Translations under genes and position numbers: made by a program
Notes under the pieces: generated by a model
The model's input: the letters and a program-made list of their open reading frames with translations, nothing else
Database searches by the model: none
What the model was told of the DNA's origin: nothing
NCBI GenBank assembly: GCA_017304475.1
Contig: JAFKKV010000013.1
Span: forward strand, 332,664-396,663
Direction: 5' to 3'
DNA length: 64,000 bases
From: Hyphomicrobiales bacterium
GTDB lineage: Bacteria; Pseudomonadota; Alphaproteobacteria; Rhizobiales; Phreatobacteraceae
Shown here: positions 27,394 to 35,152 of the stretch, one piece after another
Layout of the letters: each line of letters starts with the position of its first letter
Position numbering within the stretch: position 1 is the first letter of the stretch

Positions 27394-27893
27394 CGGCGTC
27401 ATTCATTATCCGATCCCTCGCGCCCGAGCATGACCGCCAGGCTTTCTCCTGCGGCGTCGATGCGCTCGACCGCTACATGCAAAATCAGGCCGGCCAGGAT
27501 GTGCGACGTCGCATTTCGAACTGCTTTATCGCCTCGCCGGCAGAAGGCGCCGTCATCGCCGGATACTACACGCTGGCTGCCACGAGCATTCCGGTCCTCG
27601 ACCTGCCGGAGGCCGAGACCAAACGCCTGCCGCGCTATCCAGTGCTCCCGGCAGCCCTGATCGGCAGGCTCGCCGTCGATCGCCGCTATCGCGGACGAGA
27701 CCTCGGCGCGGCGCTTCTGTTCGATGCCATCCAGCGGGCCGTGCGGGCCGAGGCTGCGGTGTTCACGATGGTGGTCGACGCCAAGGATGAAGGCGCGGCG
27801 GCCTTCTACCGGCATTTCGGCTTCACGCCCTTCGCCAGCCGCCCGATGAGCCTGTTCCTGCCCATAGCTACCGCCATGAAGCTGCTGGGCTGA
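27390..27893 (+). CDS. GNAT acetyltransferase toxin (TacT-like)
   Basis: 167 aa, GTG start overlapping the antitoxin stop by 4 nt. The family acetylates the amino group of aminoacyl-tRNAs and blocks translation. The acetyl-CoA-binding segment reads LAVDRRYRGRDLGAALLFDA. The catalytic Tyr is likely the one in GAAAFYRHFGFTPF. The N-terminus (SFIIRSLAPEHDRQAFSCGV) and DALDRYMQNQAGQDVRRRIS match this toxin group. All motifs are intact, so the toxin is probably active. Target tRNA unknown. Confidence 0.92.
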   Translation: MTASFIIRSLAPEHDRQAFSCGVDALDRYMQNQAGQDVRRRISNCFIASPAEGAVIAGYYTLAATSIPVLDLPEAETKRLPRYPVLPAALIGRLAVDRRYRGRDLGAALLFDAIQRAVRAEAAVFTMVVDAKDEGAAAFYRHFGFTPFASRPMSLFLPIATAMKLLG

Positions 27894-28055
27894 TCGGACA
27901 TCCAAAAGGAAAGACCCCGGCGCGACGTGCATCCCATTCCAGTGACAGGTCGCGTCCTCGTGCAAGCCTTAAAGGACGGCCGGCCACTATGTGGCGCACA
28001 GGTTCGATCCAAGACGATCTCGCCGACGACCGAATTGCAGATCACCTGGCCCGCA

Positions 28056-28095
28056 CCAAAAAGAACGGCTCCCGCTTCGTTCGAAACGGGAGCCG
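28056..28095 (-). terminator. Intrinsic terminator of the aldehyde dehydrogenase gene
   Basis: CGGCTCCCG (28066-28074) and CGGGAGCCG (28087-28095) make a 9-bp stem with a 12-nt loop. Read on the minus strand it is followed by TTCTTTTTGG. It lies 38 bp past the aldehyde dehydrogenase stop. The rest of the 240-bp gap to the toxin gene shows nothing else I recognise. Confidence 0.8.
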
Positions 28096-28133
28096 CGCTG
28101 GTCAATCGGCGGCGGTACGCGCCGCCCGTCAGA

Positions 28134-29561
28134 TCACTGGTGGCCGAACATCGACTTGACCTCGAGGAAATCCTCGAAGCCGTAGCGGCCCCATTCGCGG
28201 CCGTTGCCGGACTGCTTGTAGCCGCCGAAGGGCGCGGCCAGGTCGCCACCGGCGCCGTTGATATGGACCATGCCGGCGCGGATGCGGCGGGCCACGGTGC
28301 GGGCATGGTCGAGATCGCCCGAGGTGACGTAGCTCGACAGGCCGTAGACCGTGTCATTGGCGATCTCGATCGCCTCTTCCTCGGTCTTGTAGGGCAGGAT
28401 CGACAGGACCGGCCCGAAGATTTCCTCGCGGGCGATGGTCATCGAATTGGTGACGTCGGCGAAGATGGTCGGGCGGATATAATAGCCCTTGTTCAGGCCG
28501 GAGGGCCGGCCGGTGCCGCCGGTGACCAGGCGCGCGCCCTCGGCGATGCCCTGCTCGATCAGCTTCTGGATCTTGGCGAACTGCACGTCGCTGGCGACCG
28601 GGCCGATAGTGGTGGTTTCGGCGCGGGGATCGCCGACCACCGTCTGCTCGGCGACGCCGCGGGCAATGGCGATCACCTCTTCCTGCCGGTCGGCCGGCAC
28701 CAGCATGCGGGTCGGCGCGTTGCAGGACTGGCCGCTATTGCCGAAGCAGGAGCGGGCGCCGTGGGTGATGGCGCGGGTGAAATCGGCATCGGCCAGGATG
28801 ATGTTCGGCGACTTGCCGCCGAGTTCCTGGGACACGCGCTTGACCGTGTCGGCGGCCGCCTTGGCGACCAGGATGCCGGCGCGGGTCGAGCCGGTGAACG
28901 ACACCATGTCGATATCGGGATGGCTCGACAGGCGGTGGCCGACGCTGGCACCGTCGCCATTGACCATGTTGTAGACACCGGCGGGAACGCCCGCCTCATG
29001 CATGATCTCGGTGAAGACCAGGCCGGAAACCGGGGCGATCTCGCTGGGTTTGAGCACCATGGTGCAGCCGGTGGCGAGCGCCGGGCCGACCTTGCAGCCG
29101 ATCTGGTTCATCGGCCAGTTCCACGGCGTGATCAGGCCGACCACGCCGACCGGCTCGCGCGTCACCATGGTCTTGTTGATCATCTCGTCGAATTCATAGG
29201 TCTTCAGCACTTCGAGCGCCTGGGCGAGATGGCCGAGGCCGGCGCCGACATGGGCCGACTTGGCAAGCGACATGGGCGCGCCCATCTCGCGGGAGATGGC
29301 CTCGGCCATGTCACCCGCGCGCTTCTTGTAGACGGCGACGACCTGCTCGAGCAGCTCGATGCGCTCCTTGCGGCTGGTGCGCGAGAACGAGGCAAAGGCC
29401 TTCTTGGCGGCGGCGATCGCCTTGTCGGCATCCTCGACGGTGCCGAGCGCGATCTTGGTGAAGGCCTCTTCGGTGGCCGGATCAAACACATCGAGCGTCA
29501 CGGTGCTGATCGGGGCGACCCAGGCGCCGTTGATGTAAAATTCGAGATTGTGCTGCGACAT
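28134..29561 (-). CDS. NAD(P)-dependent aldehyde dehydrogenase
   Basis: 475 aa, oxidises an aldehyde to its acid. The catalytic Cys is in FGNSGQSCNAPTRM, the general-base Glu in VSQELGGKSPN. NAD-site Rossmann residues lie around FTGSTRAG, and the cofactor-phosphate region around LKPSEIAPVSG. ATG 29561 has AAGGA upstream; the frame opens further but lacks a site. A partial copy of the regulator palindrome (29651) lies in its promoter. Beside a PuuR-like regulator and a GabT-type aminotransferase, the likely substrate is a semialdehyde (succinate or glutarate semialdehyde), but the protein is not close enough by eye to name it GabD/DavD. Confidence 0.88.
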   Translation of the reverse strand: MSQHNLEFYINGAWVAPISTVTLDVFDPATEEAFTKIALGTVEDADKAIAAAKKAFASFSRTSRKERIELLEQVVAVYKKRAGDMAEAISREMGAPMSLAKSAHVGAGLGHLAQALEVLKTYEFDEMINKTMVTREPVGVVGLITPWNWPMNQIGCKVGPALATGCTMVLKPSEIAPVSGLVFTEIMHEAGVPAGVYNMVNGDGASVGHRLSSHPDIDMVSFTGSTRAGILVAKAAADTVKRVSQELGGKSPNIILADADFTRAITHGARSCFGNSGQSCNAPTRMLVPADRQEEVIAIARGVAEQTVVGDPRAETTTIGPVASDVQFAKIQKLIEQGIAEGARLVTGGTGRPSGLNKGYYIRPTIFADVTNSMTIAREEIFGPVLSILPYKTEEEAIEIANDTVYGLSSYVTSGDLDHARTVARRIRAGMVHINGAGGDLAAPFGGYKQSGNGREWGRYGFEDFLEVKSMFGHQ

Positions 29562-29650
29562 GGTGCGTTTCCTTGGGGTATCGAGAAAGCCTGAGGTCTG
29601 GAAGAGCCGTAATGTCTCGGGACGGTATGATATCTCTTGGAAGCTGGAAC

Positions 29651-29668
29651 TGCTCAAAATTTCATACA
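29651..29668. promoter_or_regulatory. Partial copy of the PuuR-like operator before the aldehyde dehydrogenase gene
   Basis: TGCTCAAAATTTCATACA matches the perfect palindrome at 30362 at 14 of 18 positions, with the left 12 bases identical. It lies 90 bp before the aldehyde dehydrogenase start. This suggests both outer genes are controlled by the regulator between them. Confidence 0.6.
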
Positions 29669-29711
29669 GAGGCAAAGCGATTGCAAATTCATCCGGCGCA
29701 ACGACCGCCGC

Positions 29712-30287
29712 CTACAAATAGGGCGGCGTGCAGGCGCTGACCACCTCGCAAGGCTCACTGCCGACATTCCTGAAACGGTGAGGTGTCTGGCTGTCGAACA
29801 GATAGGCCTCACCCGCCTTCAGCACGCGCACCGATTGCCCGACCGTGATCTCGAGCTGGCCCGAAATGACCACCCCGCCCTCTTTCGAGGCATGCGCCAG
29901 CATGGCCTTGCCGGTATCGGCGCCCGGTTCGTAGATCTCGTGCAGGATCTGCAGGTTGTTGGCACGAGCATCGCCCACCTGCTTGAAGGTGATGCGCCCC
30001 TTCTTGCTCTTCATGGCGCCCGGAATGATCGATGTCAGGTCGATCAACTCGTCATGGCCGAAGAAGACCTTGTCCTGCTGCGGCGGTTCTGCGCTGAAAA
30101 AATCGACGAAATTCACCGCAAGACCATCGAGAATCTTGCGCAGCGAGGCAACCGACGGGCTCGACTTGTTCTGCTCGACAGTGGCGATCAGACCATGCGG
30201 CACGCCCGCCCGCGTCGCCAGTTCGCGCTGCGACAGACCAGCTGCTGCTCGAAGCTCCCGCAGTCGCGCACCGACGTCGAAATCCAT
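29712..30287 (-). CDS. XRE-family regulator with C-terminal cupin (PuuR-like)
   Basis: 191 aa, the PuuR/HTH-cupin size. The HTH (about residues 9-62) reads LRELRAAAGLSQRELATRAG, then VPHGLIATVEQNKSSPSVAS. The cupin (about 115-190) has EGGVVISGQLEITVGQSVRV and GEAYLFDSQTPHRF. It is flanked by aldehyde dehydrogenase downstream and a divergent GabT-type aminotransferase. PuuR-type proteins repress amine-utilisation genes and are relieved by the amine. The palindrome at 30362-30379 lies in the divergent promoter. ATG 30287 chosen at the conserved MDFDVGARLRELR start. Confidence 0.9.
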   Translation of the reverse strand: MDFDVGARLRELRAAAGLSQRELATRAGVPHGLIATVEQNKSSPSVASLRKILDGLAVNFVDFFSAEPPQQDKVFFGHDELIDLTSIIPGAMKSKKGRITFKQVGDARANNLQILHEIYEPGADTGKAMLAHASKEGGVVISGQLEITVGQSVRVLKAGEAYLFDSQTPHRFRNVGSEPCEVVSACTPPYL

Positions 30288-30361
30288 CACCGTTTCCCTA
30301 AAGCCCAAGCGCGGTGAGCGCCCCATTGACCCGCAGCATAGTTGCCGTGCATTTTGCTGTC

Positions 30362-30379
30362 TGCTCAAAATTTTGAGCA
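30362..30379. promoter_or_regulatory. Perfect 18-bp palindrome, likely PuuR-like operator
   Basis: TGCTCAAAATTTTGAGCA is perfectly self-complementary. It lies 75 bp before the regulator start and 52 bp before the aminotransferase start, in a position to control both. A degenerate second copy precedes the aldehyde dehydrogenase gene (29651). Confidence 0.75.
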
Positions 30380-30430
30380 CCAGCTAATCACGGCGACGAC
30401 GCTCGCTTTTGACGCGTGAGGGAGATGACC

Positions 30431-31714
30431 ATGAGCACTGCAGACCTTGCAACCCGCCAGAGCCAGGCCGTGCCGCGCGGCGTCGCGACCAAGGGCGTCT
30501 ATGCCGTCCGCGCCGAGAACGCCACGCTGTGGGACGCCAACGGCAAAAGCTATATCGATTTCGCCGCCGGCATCGCGGTGGTCAATACCGGTCACCGCCA
30601 TCCGGCGATCATCGAGGCGGTCAAGACCCAGCTCGACGCCTTCACCCATACCTGCTTCCACGTCGCGCCCTATGAGAGCTATATCGCGCTCGCCGAGCGC
30701 CTGAATGCCGCCACCCCCGGCACCCATGCCAAGAAGACCATGCTGGTCACCACCGGCGCCGAGGCGGTCGAGAACGCCATCAAGGCAGCGCGCCACTTCA
30801 CCGGCCGCTCGGCGGTGGTCGCCTTCAACGGCGCCTTCCACGGCCGCACGATGATGGGCATGGCGCTGACCGGCAAGGTCTCGCCCTACAAGAAGGGCTT
30901 CGGTCCCTTCCCGGCCGAGGTGTTCCACGTCGCCTTCCCGAAGACCTATCACGGCATCGACACCGCCCAGGCGCTGGCCAACCTCAAGCAGTTGTTCCTG
31001 GCCGACGTCGATCCGGCCCGGGTCGCGGCCATCATCATCGAGCCGGTGCAGGGTGAAGGCGGCTTCTATATTGCGCCCGCCGAGTTCCTGAAGGAGTTGC
31101 GCAAGGTCTGCGACGAGCACGGCATCCTGCTGATCCTCGACGAGATCCAGACCGGCATCGCGCGCACCGGCAAGATGTTCGCGGTCGACCATGCCGGCGT
31201 CGTGCCCGACCTCGTCACCATGGCCAAGGGCCTGGGCGGCGGCTTCCCGCTCGCCGCCGTCACCGGTCGCGCCGAAATCATGGATGCGGCCCAGCCGGGC
31301 GGCCTCGGCGGCACCTATGGCGGCAACCCGGTGGGCGTGGCCGCGGCCCATGCCGTGCTCGACGTCATCGAAAAGGAAAATCTCTGCGCCAAGGCGGCTG
31401 CTCTCGGCGAGATGATGATCGACCGCCTGAAGGAAATGGCCAAGCGCAACTCCTTCTCCTGCATCGGCGACGTCCGTGGCCTCGGCGCCATGGTCGCCTT
31501 CGAACTGGTCAAGGATCGCGAGACCCGCGAGCCGGACGCGGCCCTGACCTCGGCGCTGGTCGCCAAGGCCGAGGAAAACGGCCTGATCCTGCTGTCCTGC
31601 GGCCCCGACGCCAATGTCATCCGCCTGCTCGCGCCGCTGACCACCCCGATGGAACAGGCCAAGAAGGGCATGGACATTCTCGAGGCCTCGCTCGCGGCCA
31701 TCGTGAAGAACTGA
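30431..31714 (+). CDS. gabT: 4-aminobutyrate/5-aminovalerate aminotransferase (GabT type)
   Basis: PLP enzyme moving the omega-amino group of 4-aminobutyrate (or 5-aminovalerate) to 2-oxoglutarate; 427 aa, same as GabT. It has VTTGAEAVENAIKAARHFTG and VAFNGAFHGRTMMGMALTGK. The PLP-phosphate and ring residues are in EPVQGEGGF and ILDEIQTGIARTG. The PLP-binding Lys is in VTMAKGLGGGFPLAAV. GAGGGAG lies 6 nt before ATG 30431. A strong terminator follows. With gcdHG nearby, a 5-aminovalerate role (DavT) is possible. Confidence 0.92.
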   Translation: MSTADLATRQSQAVPRGVATKGVYAVRAENATLWDANGKSYIDFAAGIAVVNTGHRHPAIIEAVKTQLDAFTHTCFHVAPYESYIALAERLNAATPGTHAKKTMLVTTGAEAVENAIKAARHFTGRSAVVAFNGAFHGRTMMGMALTGKVSPYKKGFGPFPAEVFHVAFPKTYHGIDTAQALANLKQLFLADVDPARVAAIIIEPVQGEGGFYIAPAEFLKELRKVCDEHGILLILDEIQTGIARTGKMFAVDHAGVVPDLVTMAKGLGGGFPLAAVTGRAEIMDAAQPGGLGGTYGGNPVGVAAAHAVLDVIEKENLCAKAAALGEMMIDRLKEMAKRNSFSCIGDVRGLGAMVAFELVKDRETREPDAALTSALVAKAEENGLILLSCGPDANVIRLLAPLTTPMEQAKKGMDILEASLAAIVKN

Positions 31715-31732
31715 GCCTGACGCCTCGGGCTT

Positions 31733-31775
31733 AAAAAAATCGGGCCGCATCCGGGACACCGGATGCGGCCTTTTT
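31733..31775. terminator. Bidirectional intrinsic terminator between gabT and the MHS permease
   Basis: GGCCGCATCCGG (31743-31754) and CCGGATGCGGCC (31759-31770) form a perfect 12-bp stem with a GACA loop. It is followed by TTTTT and preceded by AAAAAAA. It serves both the plus-strand gabT and the convergent minus-strand permease gene. Confidence 0.93.
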
Positions 31776-31806
31776 CACGTCGGCCGTGTCGTTGGAGCCG
31801 CAGGCG

Positions 31807-33147
31807 TCAGCCGGCGACGTCCTCGTCATGGACCAGCGACTTGCGATAGGTTTCCGGGATCATCAGCACGACCAGGAACACCGCGACCGAAACCGCCGCC
31901 ATGTAGATCGCCGGCGCGATCTTGCTGCCCGATTGCAGGATCAGCCAGGTGGCGAGGAAAGGCGCCGTGCCGCCGAAGATCGTATAGGCGAGATTGTAGC
32001 TGATCGCCGCGGCGCTGAAGCGGGTGCGGGTCGGGAACAGTTCGAGCAGCGCAATGCCGACCGGCCCCCAGAACAGGCCACAGCCGAAAGCGAGCAGGCC
32101 CTGGCCGGCAATGGCGGTCATCAAGCTACCCTGGGCCGCCAGCAGATAGGCGGGGATGCAGACCGCGGCATTGATGGCCAGGCCGACCAGCAGGACCGGC
32201 TTGCGGCCGAAACGGTCCGACAAGGCGCCGCCGGCGATCATGGCGAGGAAGGCGATGAACAGCGCGACACTGTTGGAGATCAGCGCGGCATTGCTGTTCA
32301 GCCCGACGGTCGCGACGAGATAGCTGACGAAATAGCCGGCCAGCGTATAGAAGCCGAGGCTGGAAAAGGCGGCCAGGGCGAAGGAGAAGGTCATGGCCTT
32401 CTTCTGGTCGCGCACGGCATCGCTGATCGGCGTCGCGGCGACGCGCCTGGCGGCCTGGGTCGCCTTGAAGGCCGGCGATTCATCGACCTGCTGACGGATA
32501 TAGAGGCCGACAAGGGCAAGCGGGCCGCCGATCAGAAAGGGAATGCGCCAGCCCCAGGAGGCATAGGCCTCGCCGCTCAGCGTATTGGTCAGGAGCAGCA
32601 CCAGGAGAGCAGCGGCGATCGGCGGCAGATTGGCGAAGGAATAGGTGAAGGCGACATAGAGACCGCGGCGGTCGCCCGGCGCATGTTCGGCGACGAAGGC
32701 ATTGGAGCCGACCGTCTCGCCGGCGGCGGAAAGACCCTGGACCAGCCGGCAGATCACCAGGAGGATGGGCGCCAGGATGCCGACCTGGGCATAGGTCGGG
32801 AGAAGACCAATGGCGAGGGTGGCGACACCCATCATCAGGATGACGAAGGACAGCACGCGCCGGCGGCCGATGCGATCGCCCAGGCTGCCGAAGATGAAAC
32901 CGCCGAGCGGGCGCATGACGAAGCCGACCGCATAGATCGCGAAGGTCGACAGGAGCGCGGCGGTCGGATCCGAATTCGGGAAGAACAGCTTGGCGATGAT
33001 CGCGGCCGAATAGGCATAGACGACGAAATCGTACCACTCGACGAACTGGCCGATCGCTGCCGACGTCAGCACCCGGCGCAGCGCGCTCTTGTCGTGAACC
33101 GGCGTGGCGACGCCCGCCACCGCCGTTGCGCTTGACTGTGCGCTCAT
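31807..33147 (-). CDS. MFS transporter, metabolite:H+ symporter (MHS/ShiA-ProP) family
   Basis: 446 aa, 12 predicted helices. The family N-terminus is present: AIGQFVEWYDFVVYAYSAAI. The cytoplasmic loop 2-3 motif reads GSLGDRIGRRRVL, repeated as GALSDRFGRKPVLL after helix 8. GGAGG lies 7 nt before ATG 33147. MHS proteins import organic acids, betaines or aromatic acids. It follows a nitrilase-family amidase gene (85-nt gap), so it likely brings in the acid, amine or amide that enzyme handles. Confidence 0.92.
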   Translation of the reverse strand: MSAQSSATAVAGVATPVHDKSALRRVLTSAAIGQFVEWYDFVVYAYSAAIIAKLFFPNSDPTAALLSTFAIYAVGFVMRPLGGFIFGSLGDRIGRRRVLSFVILMMGVATLAIGLLPTYAQVGILAPILLVICRLVQGLSAAGETVGSNAFVAEHAPGDRRGLYVAFTYSFANLPPIAAALLVLLLTNTLSGEAYASWGWRIPFLIGGPLALVGLYIRQQVDESPAFKATQAARRVAATPISDAVRDQKKAMTFSFALAAFSSLGFYTLAGYFVSYLVATVGLNSNAALISNSVALFIAFLAMIAGGALSDRFGRKPVLLVGLAINAAVCIPAYLLAAQGSLMTAIAGQGLLAFGCGLFWGPVGIALLELFPTRTRFSAAAISYNLAYTIFGGTAPFLATWLILQSGSKIAPAIYMAAVSVAVFLVVLMIPETYRKSLVHDEDVAG

Positions 33148-33232
33148 GAAACGTCCTCCGAGACAGACCGGTTCACAACCGGCTTTCTTGACATGTTGAA
33201 AGGGGCGAAGAGGCCGGGTCCGGCGCCCTCGC

Positions 33233-34069
33233 CTATTGCCTCTGCACGACGGCGTAGCGGCGGTGCTGCAGGCACGGCAGGATCTCGCGCACCGCATTCA
33301 ACCGGGCCGATGTCAGCGTCGCGATCGCCAGCCCGTCGCCGCCGGCCGCGGTGGCGGTGGCGATGCCGCTGGGATCGACGATCATGCTCAGGCCGACCGA
33401 AAGCGGGGCCGGCTGGCAGGATGCCGCGACGTAGCAGGTGTTCTCGATGGCCCGCGCCTTCAGCAAGGTTTCCCAGTGCAGTTCCTTCAAGGGACCTGCC
33501 ACCCAGCCGGATGAAACCAGCAGCACGTCGGCGCCGCGATCGACCAGCAGCCGGGCCATTTCCGGGAAGCGGATATCGTAGCAATTGAGCAGACCGAAGC
33601 GGAGGCCGCCGAGATCGAAAGTGGTCAATTCGGCGAAACCGTCACGCAGCGGCGCCCGCTCGTTCTTGTCGGATTCGCGATAGTGGAACGCGTCATAGAG
33701 ATGGAGTTTCTCATAGCGCCCGAGGCTCTCGCCCGTCGCGCCCGCGACGATCAGGGTATTGCGGGCGAGCGGGCCGCCGCCGTCGCTATACATGCCGGCC
33801 ACGATGGCGATGCCGTGCCGGCGGGCGATGGCGTGAATCTCCGCTTCGAAACGACCGCCGTCGCTGCGCGCCACTTCGGCGATCCGTGCCGCCGGGGCGG
33901 TGAAATCATACATGGCGGCTTCCGGAAATACGGCGATAGCCGCGCCCTTGGCCGCGGCATCGGCCACCAATTGCTCGATGCCGGCGAGATTGGCCGTGAC
34001 GTCGGCGGTGCCGGCGAACTGGGCGACAGCCACGGTCACGGCAGCTTCGGCCAGGGAGGTGTCGGACAT
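33233..34069 (-). CDS. Carbon-nitrogen hydrolase (nitrilase superfamily) amidase
   Basis: Cytoplasmic amidase, 278 aa. The catalytic triad is complete: Glu50 (VFPEAAMYD), Lys121 (RYEKLHLYDAF) and Cys163 (LLNCYDIRFPE). The CYDIRFPE nucleophile elbow is that of the Nit1/Nit2 omega-amidase and DavA-like groups. It leads an operon with the MHS permease and diverges from a LysR regulator. Candidates are an omega-amidase or a 5-aminovaleramidase; the second would suit the nearby aminotransferase and gcdHG. Substrate open. Confidence 0.88.
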   Translation of the reverse strand: MSDTSLAEAAVTVAVAQFAGTADVTANLAGIEQLVADAAAKGAAIAVFPEAAMYDFTAPAARIAEVARSDGGRFEAEIHAIARRHGIAIVAGMYSDGGGPLARNTLIVAGATGESLGRYEKLHLYDAFHYRESDKNERAPLRDGFAELTTFDLGGLRFGLLNCYDIRFPEMARLLVDRGADVLLVSSGWVAGPLKELHWETLLKARAIENTCYVAASCQPAPLSVGLSMIVDPSGIATATAAGGDGLAIATLTSARLNAVREILPCLQHRRYAVVQRQ

Positions 34070-34218
34070 GAGTCAGGCTCCGGACGGAATGCGTTTGGGC
34101 ATGCAGGGGCGCGGCCCTTCGCGGCGACGCGCACGGCGGGACGGAGCCGTCACCGGCCAGCCGGCGGCGCCTTCGGCTCGCTCAGGCCTTTGACAACAGA
34201 ACTCCTGTCGAGTCTAAG

Positions 34219-34239
34219 ATCAATGATGGCGCCATTGAT
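34219..34239. promoter_or_regulatory. Dyad ATCAATG-N7-CATTGAT, candidate LysR operator
   Basis: Perfect 7-bp arms flank a 7-bp centre (ATGGCGC) in the amidase/lysR divergent region. It lies 19 bp before the LysR start, the typical place for the recognition site of an autoregulated LysR protein. Confidence 0.6.
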
Positions 34240-34257
34240 AACCACTGGGCATCACTG

Positions 34258-35151
34258 ATGCGACTTCCCGATCTCTCCCGGCTTCGCTATTTCGTCGCGG
34301 TCGCGGAGGCCCTGAGCTTTCGCGAAGCCGCCAGCCGCCTCAACGTGGCGCAGCCGGCCGTCAGCCGCGCCGTGCAGCAGCTGGAGGCGGAGATCGGCTT
34401 CAAGCTGTTCGAGCGCACCACCCGCCGCGTGGCGCTGACCCCGGCCGGCGCCGTGCTGGCGCGCGAGGCGAACCAGGCGCTGCAACACTTGCAGCGCGCC
34501 GTCAGGGATGCGGGCCAGGTCGCGGCGGGCGATGCCGGCGAACTGGTCATCGGCTATTCGGCCCAGGCCACCCACGGACCGATGGCGGAGATCATCATCC
34601 GGTTCCGCAGCGCCTATCCGAATGCCCAGGTCAGCCTCTATTCGCTGTCCTCGCAGGAGCAATTGCCGGCGATCGAGGCCGGCCGGATCGATCTCGGCTT
34701 CCTGCTGTCGGCCGCCTGCAAGCCGCCGCTGCGCCATGTCGTGGTGGCGCGCCAACGCTTCGTCGTGCTGATGTCGCGGCAGAACCCGCAGGCGGGGCGT
34801 GCATCCGTCAGCCTTGGCGAGCTTGCCGGCACGCCCTTCGTCATTGGCACGCCGAAGCGCTGGCTGAGCTTCCGCGCGCTGATCACCAATGTCTGCCTCG
34901 GCGCCGGCTTCGTGCCCGACATTGCCGAAGAGGCCGACGACGTGCCGCTGCTGCTGCAGCTCGTCTCGCTCGGCCGCGGCGTGACCCTCTACGGCTCGGC
35001 CATCACGCCCATGCTGCAGCCGGACATCGTCGCCGTGCCGATCAGCGACCCGCATGCCAGTTTCGACATCAGCATCGCCTGGCACGAGAGCCGCCAGACG
35101 CGGCTCGCCACCGAATTCATCGCCTTCGCCCAGGCGGCGGGCGCGGCTTAG
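34258..35151 (+). CDS. LysR-family regulator (divergent to amidase/permease)
   Basis: 297 aa. The HTH reads LSFREAASRLNVAQPAVSRA, then VQQLEAEIGFKLFERTTRRV. The effector domain starts with AGDAGELVIGYSAQATHG. It is transcribed away from the amidase/MHS operon and likely regulates it through the dyad at 34219. Its stop is 1 nt from the convergent ABC exporter stop. Confidence 0.92.
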   Translation: MRLPDLSRLRYFVAVAEALSFREAASRLNVAQPAVSRAVQQLEAEIGFKLFERTTRRVALTPAGAVLAREANQALQHLQRAVRDAGQVAAGDAGELVIGYSAQATHGPMAEIIIRFRSAYPNAQVSLYSLSSQEQLPAIEAGRIDLGFLLSAACKPPLRHVVVARQRFVVLMSRQNPQAGRASVSLGELAGTPFVIGTPKRWLSFRALITNVCLGAGFVPDIAEEADDVPLLLQLVSLGRGVTLYGSAITPMLQPDIVAVPISDPHASFDISIAWHESRQTRLATEFIAFAQAAGAA

Positions 35152-35152
35152 A

